Source of the DNA: an uncultured Ruminococcus sp.
GTDB lineage: Bacteria > Bacillota > Clostridia > Oscillospirales > Acutalibacteraceae
NCBI GenBank assembly: GCA_902773245.1
Contig: CACYDY010000370.1
Coordinates: forward strand, 1-5,881
Reading direction: 5' to 3'
DNA: 5,881 bases
Shown piece after piece: positions 1-4,576 of the stretch. The notes under the pieces are model-generated. The model saw only the letters and a list, made by a program, of their open reading frames with translations, ran no database searches and was not told the DNA's origin. Numbering within the stretch: position 1 is the stretch's first letter; every line of letters starts with the position of its first letter. A program made the translations under genes and the position numbers.

Positions 1-2048
1 ATCTCAACCATAAACGTAGACTGCCCGCTTGCAAGATCGTCGCTTGCGCCGACTCTCGTGTAAATTGCGTCTGTTATCGAGATCTCGGCGCTGCTTGCAG
101 GAACAAACGAGCCTATCTGCGCCATTAACACTATCAGCGCCGTTTGCCTCATATATGTTGATTTTCCCGCCATATTAGGGCCTGTAATAATAGCAACTCT
201 GTTGTCCTTTCCGTCAAGCTTTACGTCATTCGGAACAAAAGGAGCGTCATTCAAAAGCTTTTCAACCACGGGATGTCTTCCGTCTTTGATAATAATATCG
301 CCGTTGGCATTAACATCAGGACGGCAATATCTCATATCGACCGCCGTCACTGCAAAAGATGTCAGAACATCAAGCTTTGCGACAGCCTTGGCAGTGTTTT
401 CTATTCTTTCCAGGTTCTGTGCGACTGCGTTTCGAACCTCGACAAAAAGTTGGTATTCAAGCGCAGTAGATCTGTCCTTTGCGCCAAGTATTCTGCCCTC
501 GATCTCTTTCAGCTCGGGTGTTATGTATCTTTCACAGTTTGCCAAGGTCTGTTTTCTGACGTAGTTTTCGGGCACAAGCTTTTTGTATGAATTGGAAACC
601 TCCAAATAGTAGCCGAAAACTCGATTATATCCCACTTTTAGCTTGGGTATGCCCGTCTTTTCCCTTTGCTCGGCTTCAAGGCGCGCAAGGATCCCCGTAG
701 AATCCGACATATCATTTTTGAGTGTATCTATCTCGCCGCTGAATCCCTCTTTTATCAAACCGCCCTCACGAACCGAAAACGGCGGATCGTCGACTATCGC
801 ACGGTCTATCAGATCGAACATATCATCAAGAGTGTCTATTTGTGAGTATATTTCTTTCAGCTCGGTCGATCTGACTGCGCCGAGATTTGATTTTATTTCG
901 GGAAGCTTTTTTAAAGCCGATCCCAACGCCCTGAGATCTCTTGCATTAGCCGATCCGTAAACAATCTTTGTCATGAGCCTTTCCATATCAAAAAAGCCTG
1001 TCAGGGAACTTACTGTTTCCCCCCGCAGAATAGCGTCCGAACAAAGCTCTTTGACTGCATTCTGACGTCTTATAATTGCGGCGCAGCTAAGCAGCGGCTG
1101 TTCTATCCAGCGTCTTATCAATCTTTTTCCCATTGCCGTTTTAGTGCAGTCAAGAACCCACAAAAGAGAACCTTTCTTCTCTTTGGAGCGCATTGTTTCC
1201 GTCAGCTCCAGGTTTCTTTTTGTATTGTAGTCCAGGTGCATAAAGCGATTTTCACCATACAGCTCAATGTGATTTATTCTTTCAAGACCCGTGATCTGCG
1301 TTTGAGAAAGATATCTCAGAAGTCCGCCCACTGTTTTTACAACACCGTCGTAGTTTTCGAGTCCGAGTTCTTCGAGAGTTTCCTTTTTAAAATGCGTCAG
1401 CACCGTATTTTTAGCGGATTCATAATCAAAATATTCATCGCCGACCATCTCAACCGAAACCTTTAGCTTTTCGCTGATAAACGAAGCTATGGGCTGAAGT
1501 TTTCCAACCTCGCCGCCCAGCAGCATTTCACTGGGGTTGTATCGTGAAAGCTCGCTTTTAAGCTGAGAACAATCATCGCTCTGATCTATCTCACAGCCAT
1601 AAAGCTCGCCGGTGGAAATATCGCAGAATACCGCCGAATGCTTGCCGTTAAGCGTAAGCACTGCACAAATAAAATTATTTTTAGACTCGTCAAGCATTGA
1701 GTCTTCCATAACGGTACCGGGAGTGATAACTCTTATAATATCACGTTTTACCAAACCCTTTGCCGTTGCGGGATCCTCGGTCTGTTCACAAATCGCAACC
1801 TTGTGACCGTTTGCAACAAGCTTTGCAATGTACGTTTCGCAGCTGTGATAAGGAACTCCGCACATAGGAGCACGTTCTTCCTGACCGCAGTCCCTGCCTG
1901 TGAGCGTAAGCTCCAGCTCCTTTGAAACCGTCAAAGCGTCATCAAAGAACATCTCGTAAAAGTCGCCCAGTCTGAAAAACAAAATACTGTCTTTGTTTTT
2001 TTCTTTAATACTCAAATACTGTTTCATCATCGGTGACAGCTCCGCCAT
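1..2048 (-). CDS. mutS: DNA mismatch repair protein MutS (C-terminus cut off by window edge)
   Basis: MutS finds base mismatches and small loops after replication and, with ATP, recruits MutL to start repair. The frame is open without a stop from the ATG at 2046-2048 to the left edge, 682 codons. Seen in order: the mismatch-reading motif GDFYEMF, with the Phe-x-Glu pair at residues 30 and 32; the APMCGVPYHS motif near residue 60; the core-domain stretch AMGKRLIRRWIEQPLL; the lever/clamp motif GYNRVFGYYLEVSN from about residue 473; the Walker A motif GPNMAGKST at 623-631 (about 155-182); and the signature DDLASGQSTFMVE, which ends the visible part. Bacterial MutS is usually about 850-880 residues, so Walker B, the dimerising helix-turn-helix and the C-terminal tail (roughly 170-200 residues) lie outside. 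I saw no frameshift in the stretches I translated. The start is fixed by a strong ribosome binding site. The gene lies 31 bases after the ylbF-family gene, so they probably share a transcript. The identity is certain from the motifs. Confidence 0.98.
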   Translation of the reverse strand, partial: MAELSPMMKQYLSIKEKNKDSILFFRLGDFYEMFFDDALTVSKELELTLTGRDCGQEERAPMCGVPYHSCETYIAKLVANGHKVAICEQTEDPATAKGLVKRDIIRVITPGTVMEDSMLDESKNNFICAVLTLNGKHSAVFCDISTGELYGCEIDQSDDCSQLKSELSRYNPSEMLLGGEVGKLQPIASFISEKLKVSVEMVGDEYFDYESAKNTVLTHFKKETLEELGLENYDGVVKTVGGLLRYLSQTQITGLERINHIELYGENRFMHLDYNTKRNLELTETMRSKEKKGSLLWVLDCTKTAMGKRLIRRWIEQPLLSCAAIIRRQNAVKELCSDAILRGETVSSLTGFFDMERLMTKIVYGSANARDLRALGSALKKLPEIKSNLGAVRSTELKEIYSQIDTLDDMFDLIDRAIVDDPPFSVREGGLIKEGFSGEIDTLKNDMSDSTGILARLEAEQREKTGIPKLKVGYNRVFGYYLEVSNSYKKLVPENYVRKQTLANCERYITPELKEIEGRILGAKDRSTALEYQLFVEVRNAVAQNLERIENTAKAVAKLDVLTSFAVTAVDMRYCRPDVNANGDIIIKDGRHPVVEKLLNDAPFVPNDVKLDGKDNRVAIITGPNMAGKSTYMRQTALIVLMAQIGSFVPASSAEISITDAIYTRVGASDDLASGQSTFMVE

Positions 2049-2052
2049 ATTT

Positions 2053-2061
2053 CCACCTCCC
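2053..2061 (-). promoter_or_regulatory. Ribosome binding site of mutS
   Basis: On the minus strand this reads GGGAGGTGG. The GGAGG core (2056-2060) ends seven bases before the ATG at 2048, an ideal Gram-positive spacing. It fixes the mutS start and shows the gene has its own strong translation signal although it probably shares a transcript with the gene upstream. Confidence 0.9.
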
Positions 2062-2079
2062 TTGGATTTATCATGTTGT

Positions 2080-2490
2080 TTAATGACAGCCTCCGCACGA
2101 GCCGCAGTTTCCCGAACAACCCATACCGCCGAGATAATCTGTGGTTTCGGGATCGTCGCCTTCGGCTGAATTTTGTATGATGGCAAACACTCTTTGAAGC
2201 TTTGTTTCAAACTCCTGCTTTGCAGTGTTGTATTTTACCATATTCTCGTTTTGCATAACCTGTGAGTACAGGTGACGCATTTCTTTATTCATAGCTTTTA
2301 ATTTCTCTTCGTCCTTGTCAGCCTTTGAAGCTTCGCTGTTTATAGCCAATCTTTTCAAATTAAAATCGGTTATAAGCTCCTGAAGCTGTTCGTCGGCTTC
2401 GCTGATCTGCTCGGCAAGACGCATATTGATGTACGACTCGTCCTCTTGAATCGCCTTTCCAAGCTGTCTTGAAAGCTCTATAATATCCAT
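2080..2490 (-). CDS. YlbF/YmcA (RicF/RicA) family protein with Cys4 tail
   Basis: A 136-residue protein of the YlbF/YmcA family (Pfam com_YlbF, once DUF964). Residues 1-107 are charged and almost entirely helix-forming, as in this family. A short acidic linker (GDDPETTDY) leads to a Gly/Cys-rich tail with Cys 125, 129, 132 and 135 (C-x3-C-x2-C-x2-C) and a final His. In B. subtilis, YmcA (RicA) and YlbF (RicF) form a soluble complex with YaaT (RicT) that carries Fe-S clusters and directs RNase Y in processing polycistronic mRNAs; competence, sporulation and biofilm phenotypes follow from its loss. The position between miaB and mutS matches ymcA, but the sequence alone does not decide between YmcA and YlbF, so I give no symbol. 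The start ATG (2488-2490) has AGAAAGGAA upstream, with GGA eight bases away. Family assignment is confident; metal binding by the tail is inferred. Confidence 0.88.
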   Translation of the reverse strand: MDIIELSRQLGKAIQEDESYINMRLAEQISEADEQLQELITDFNLKRLAINSEASKADKDEEKLKAMNKEMRHLYSQVMQNENMVKYNTAKQEFETKLQRVFAIIQNSAEGDDPETTDYLGGMGCSGNCGSCGGCH

Positions 2491-2496
2491 TCGGTA

Positions 2497-2517
2497 TTTC
2501 CTTTCTCACATATTATA
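2497..2517 (-). promoter_or_regulatory. Possible promoter -10 and RBS of the YlbF-family gene
   Basis: The minus strand has a perfect TATAAT at 2512-2517, just before the AGAAAGGAA ribosome binding site at about 2498-2506. Initiation seven or so bases downstream would give a leader of only about 15 nt that starts in the binding site. No good -35 box is found 16-18 bases upstream (GGCTAA or similar) and there is no TG extension, so the promoter call is tentative. The ribosome binding site itself is sound. If the promoter is real, ylbF-mutS can be transcribed independently of miaB. Confidence 0.4.
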
Positions 2518-2689
2518 CTCGGCATCGTTAAGATTTAGCCCTTATCTTTTACAGACCGGCAATTCGCTTCGCTGTTGCCTGCTTTGATTTTAACTGAAAG
2601 GTATTATTTTAAGAATCGCTTTGATTGATAGTTTATTTAATTTCGCTGAGGGAAATTTATCGATCTTTTCTGCTTTGTTCCGTCAGCGA

Positions 2690-2784
2690 CCAAAGGCTCT
2701 GCCTTTGGAAACTGCGGGCGCAAGGCGGAAGTGCCCTTGGGGCACCTTTGAAAAGGTCCCTGCGAAACTTTAATAAGCTTCGCA
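2690..2784. repeat. Hairpin-rich GC-rich element, possible dispersed extragenic repeat
   Basis: Four short inverted repeats follow one another. (1) CCAAAGGC/GCCTTTGG at 2690-2697 and 2701-2708, 8 bp perfect with a 3-base loop. (2) GTGCCC/GGGCAC at 2731-2736 and 2740-2745, loop TTG. (3) ACCTT/AAGGT at 2744-2748 and 2753-2757, overlapping the second, so the two are alternatives. (4) TGCGAA/TTCGCA at 2761-2766 and 2779-2784. The block is GC-richer than its surroundings and does not code. Such compact hairpin arrays between genes are typical of extragenic repeat families in gut Clostridia, but only one copy is in this window, so the repeat nature is inferred. It could also be RNA structure at the miaB mRNA 3' end. 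Confidence 0.5.
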
Positions 2785-2849
2785 TCGCTAATAATTTAGG
2801 CAATTTCAAATGTCGTTTACTATAACTTATCACAACAAAATAAGCTGTA

Positions 2850-4256
2850 TCAAACCAATTCGCCGTTTAAGATCCAATTTCTCGCTTTGGTAATTTTAAC
2901 ATATGCAAATTCCCCGATTATATTCTCTTCTCCCGGGAAGTCCACTATTATATTTCCGCTTGTTCTGCCCGTGAGTATCCCGTCCTTGTCGGTTTTTCCC
3001 TCAACAAGAATTTTTACGGTTTTTCCAACCATAGATGCGCACCTTTTCGCAGCGATCTCTTCCTGAACCTTCAAAAGCTCCTGAAACCACTTTGACTTTT
3101 CCGCAGCAGAATACGGATCGTCGAATTTTGCCGCAGGCGTTCCCTCTCTCGGCGAATAAATGAAAGTAAACAGCGATGTAAACTCAACCTCTTTAACGAG
3201 CGTAACCGTATCAAGAAATTCCTCATAAGTTTCACCCGGAAAGCCCACGATGATATCGCTTGTAAGACTGAGATCGGGAATTTTTTCTTTTGCATAATTG
3301 ATAATATCCAGATATTTTTCTCTGTTATAACTTCTGTTCATTGCCTTGAGAACTCTGTCGTTTCCCGATTGAAACGGCAGATGAAGGTGCGACGAAATGT
3401 GCTTGCTGCCTGCGATAACATCTATCAGCTCCTTTGAACAGTCCTTAGGGTGAGATGTCATAAATCTTATCCAATAGTCGCCCTCGATCTTGTCTATTTC
3501 GGAAAGCAGCTGAGCAAAAGTAACCTTTTCTTCAAAATTCTTTCCATAAGAATTAACGTTCTGTCCCAAAAGAGTAATATCCTTATAGCCGGCATTTATC
3601 ATCTGTTTAGCTTCATTCACAACATCATCAAACTTTCGGCTTCTCTCTCTTCCCCTGGTGTAAGGAACTATACAATACGTGCAGAAATTGTTGCAGCCGT
3701 ACATAATCGGAAGCCAGCCCTTGAACGTTCCGTCACGCTTTATCGGAATACCCTCATAAACGGTTTTGTCGTCAACACCTGTTTCATAAACTCGTTTTCC
3801 CGCCGTTATCGCATTATAAAACAGCTCGGGAAATTTGTGAAGCGAATGAGTTCCAAAAACAAGTCCCACAAACGGAAAGCTTTTGTAAAGACGATCAGTC
3901 ACGTGCTGCTGTTCCATCATGCAGCCGCACAGTCCGATAAGAACCGACGGGTGTTTTCTTTTAATATTTTTTAATGCGCCAACGTTGCCAAATACTCTGT
4001 CCTCGGCGTGTTCTCTGACTGCGCAAGTATTGAACAAAATGAAATCGGCGTCCTCGGCATTTTCGGTAAATCCGAATCCCATGTCAAAAAGCATACCTTT
4101 GATTTTTTCGCTGTCTGCCACATTCTGCTGACAGCCATATGTTCTTATGCACGCCATCGGTGAATTTCCTCTTGCACGAATAGACATAACCTCAGCCGAC
4201 AAAGCCGTATAATTATTTTCATCACTAAATTCTTTATATGTAATATTATTAGCCAA
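2850..4256 (-). CDS. miaB: tRNA-2-methylthio-N6-dimethylallyladenosine synthase MiaB
   Basis: MiaB is a cytoplasmic radical-SAM enzyme that adds the 2-methylthio group to i6A37 next to the anticodon of tRNAs reading UNN codons, giving ms2i6A37 and steadier decoding. With the TTG start (4254-4256) the protein has 468 residues, a normal length for the family. Visible: an N-terminal methylthiotransferase domain with the three auxiliary-cluster cysteines in TYGCQQN (Cys42), NTCAVR (Cys78) and GCM (Cys112); the radical-SAM motif CNNFCTYC (Cys188, 192, 195) followed by PYTRGRERSR; SDIIVGFPGET; and a C-terminal TRAM RNA-binding domain (about the last 65 residues). All six cluster cysteines are present, so it should be active. 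CQQN, the NTC-AVRE context and the family length favour MiaB over MtaB or RimO. The frame stays open to an ATG at 4403, but those 49 extra residues lie partly upstream of the likely promoter and are unlike the family, so I reject that start. The same gene pair occurs in B. subtilis as ymcB-ymcA. Confidence 0.97.
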   Translation of the reverse strand: MANNITYKEFSDENNYTALSAEVMSIRARGNSPMACIRTYGCQQNVADSEKIKGMLFDMGFGFTENAEDADFILFNTCAVREHAEDRVFGNVGALKNIKRKHPSVLIGLCGCMMEQQHVTDRLYKSFPFVGLVFGTHSLHKFPELFYNAITAGKRVYETGVDDKTVYEGIPIKRDGTFKGWLPIMYGCNNFCTYCIVPYTRGRERSRKFDDVVNEAKQMINAGYKDITLLGQNVNSYGKNFEEKVTFAQLLSEIDKIEGDYWIRFMTSHPKDCSKELIDVIAGSKHISSHLHLPFQSGNDRVLKAMNRSYNREKYLDIINYAKEKIPDLSLTSDIIVGFPGETYEEFLDTVTLVKEVEFTSLFTFIYSPREGTPAAKFDDPYSAAEKSKWFQELLKVQEEIAAKRCASMVGKTVKILVEGKTDKDGILTGRTSGNIIVDFPGEENIIGEFAYVKITKARNWILNGELV

Positions 4257-4270
4257 GTGCCACACTCCTT
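4254..4270 (-). promoter_or_regulatory. Ribosome binding site and TTG start of miaB
   Basis: The minus strand reads AAGGAG (4265-4270), eight bases, then TTG (4254-4256) and a coding run LANNITYKEF. The spacing is ideal. A GTG three codons earlier (4263-4265) overlaps the binding site and cannot be used with it. This site decides the start against the ATG at 4403, which would add 49 residues. Confidence 0.85.
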
Positions 4271-4381
4271 GAATACGACAAAACATCAATGCAGCTTTGA
4301 CGGGCAAGATACCCCAACGATGTTTCGTGATCTTTTCTTTAAAATTACCGAAAAGCGTACTTCTCCATAATCCCACACTAT

Positions 4382-4410
4382 ATATTACCACAAAATCAAA
4401 CAATCTTCAA
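4382..4410 (-). promoter_or_regulatory. Likely sigma-A promoter of miaB
   Basis: On the minus strand TTGAAG (4405-4410) is followed after exactly 17 bases by TAATAT (4382-4387), which is preceded by TGG, an extended -10 (TGn). Four of six bases match in each box. Transcription would start near 4375, giving a leader of about 120 nt before the TTG. The leader has some short complementary stretches (CTTTTC with GAAAAG, ACATC with GATGT) but no riboswitch that I recognise. The ATG at 4401-4403 lies upstream of this -10, which is why I do not use it as the miaB start. Confidence 0.6.
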
Positions 4411-4462
4411 GTATTGACATGATTTTAACAAAATGTTTACGAATGTGTAACAGAAGCTGCGC

Positions 4463-4504
4463 TGCGATAAAATATTATCACTCACTAAATAATATTTTAT
4501 CGCA
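4463..4504. repeat. Perfect 16-bp AT-rich inverted repeat
   Basis: The arms TGCGATAAAATATTAT (4463-4478) and ATAATATTTTATCGCA (4489-4504) are perfectly complementary, with a 10-base spacer CACTCACTAA. Neither strand has a T-run after the hairpin, so it is not a classic terminator by itself. On the minus strand it follows directly after the T-run of the terminator of the upstream gene, and it ends about 50 bases before the miaB -35 box. It could be a second RNA hairpin protecting or reinforcing the end of that transcript, an operator for a dimeric regulator, or the trace of a small mobile repeat. The sequence alone does not decide. Confidence 0.85.
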
Positions 4505-4545
4505 AAAAAGCAAAGCGCCCTCAACCTTACGGTCAAGGGCACCTT
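4504..4545 (-). terminator. Intrinsic terminator of the zinc-finger protein gene
   Basis: On the minus strand GCCCTTGACC (4531-4540) pairs with GGTTGAGGGC (4517-4526), including two G-T wobbles, around a GTAA tetraloop (4527-4530). Further G-C, A-T and wobble pairs lengthen the stem to about 15 bp (4512-4516 with 4541-4545). It is followed by TTTGCTTTTTTG, with the six-T run at 4504-4509. It begins 32 bases after the stop codon at 4577. It isolates the gene from miaB. Confidence 0.9.
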
Positions 4546-4576
4546 TTAAGAATGTATATGGAAGAAAGAAAAAAAA

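Larger units (their letters stand above)
2491..2849. other. Intergenic region without a gene between miaB and the YlbF-family gene
   Basis: This 359-base gap has no credible coding sequence. A plus-strand frame of 66 codons (2625-2825) starts at a TTG with no ribosome binding site and overlaps the hairpin cluster, so I do not call it. The outer parts are AT-rich, while about 2685-2760 is clearly GC-richer. No hairpin here is followed by a T-run on the minus strand, so no intrinsic terminator for miaB is visible and read-through into the YlbF-family gene remains possible. A small hairpin GGCAA/TTGCC (2558-2562 with 2575-2579) lies nearer to the downstream gene. Confidence 0.7.

Noticed and set aside
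202..960. Plus-strand frames of 105-120 codons opposite mutS
   Set aside because: They are antisense to unmistakable MutS sequence; Ser/Phe-rich composition is what the complement of Glu/Lys-rich coding gives.
2625..2825. Plus-strand 66-codon frame in the intergenic gap
   Set aside because: TTG start without a ribosome binding site, and it is built across the hairpin cluster; the coding appearance comes from the repeat.
3450..3974. Plus-strand frame of 174 codons opposite miaB
   Set aside because: It is antisense to the certain miaB coding sequence, resembles no protein and has no promoter or binding site that I can see.
4414..4442. Plus-strand TTGACA as a promoter
   Set aside because: The -35 is perfect, but 17 bases on there is only TTACGA, and no gene follows on that strand.
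2740..4546. Ten-base identity GGGCACCTTT at 2740-2749 and 4537-4546 as a shared repeat
   Set aside because: The match does not extend beyond ten bases on either side and the second copy belongs to a terminator stem, so chance is the simplest reading.
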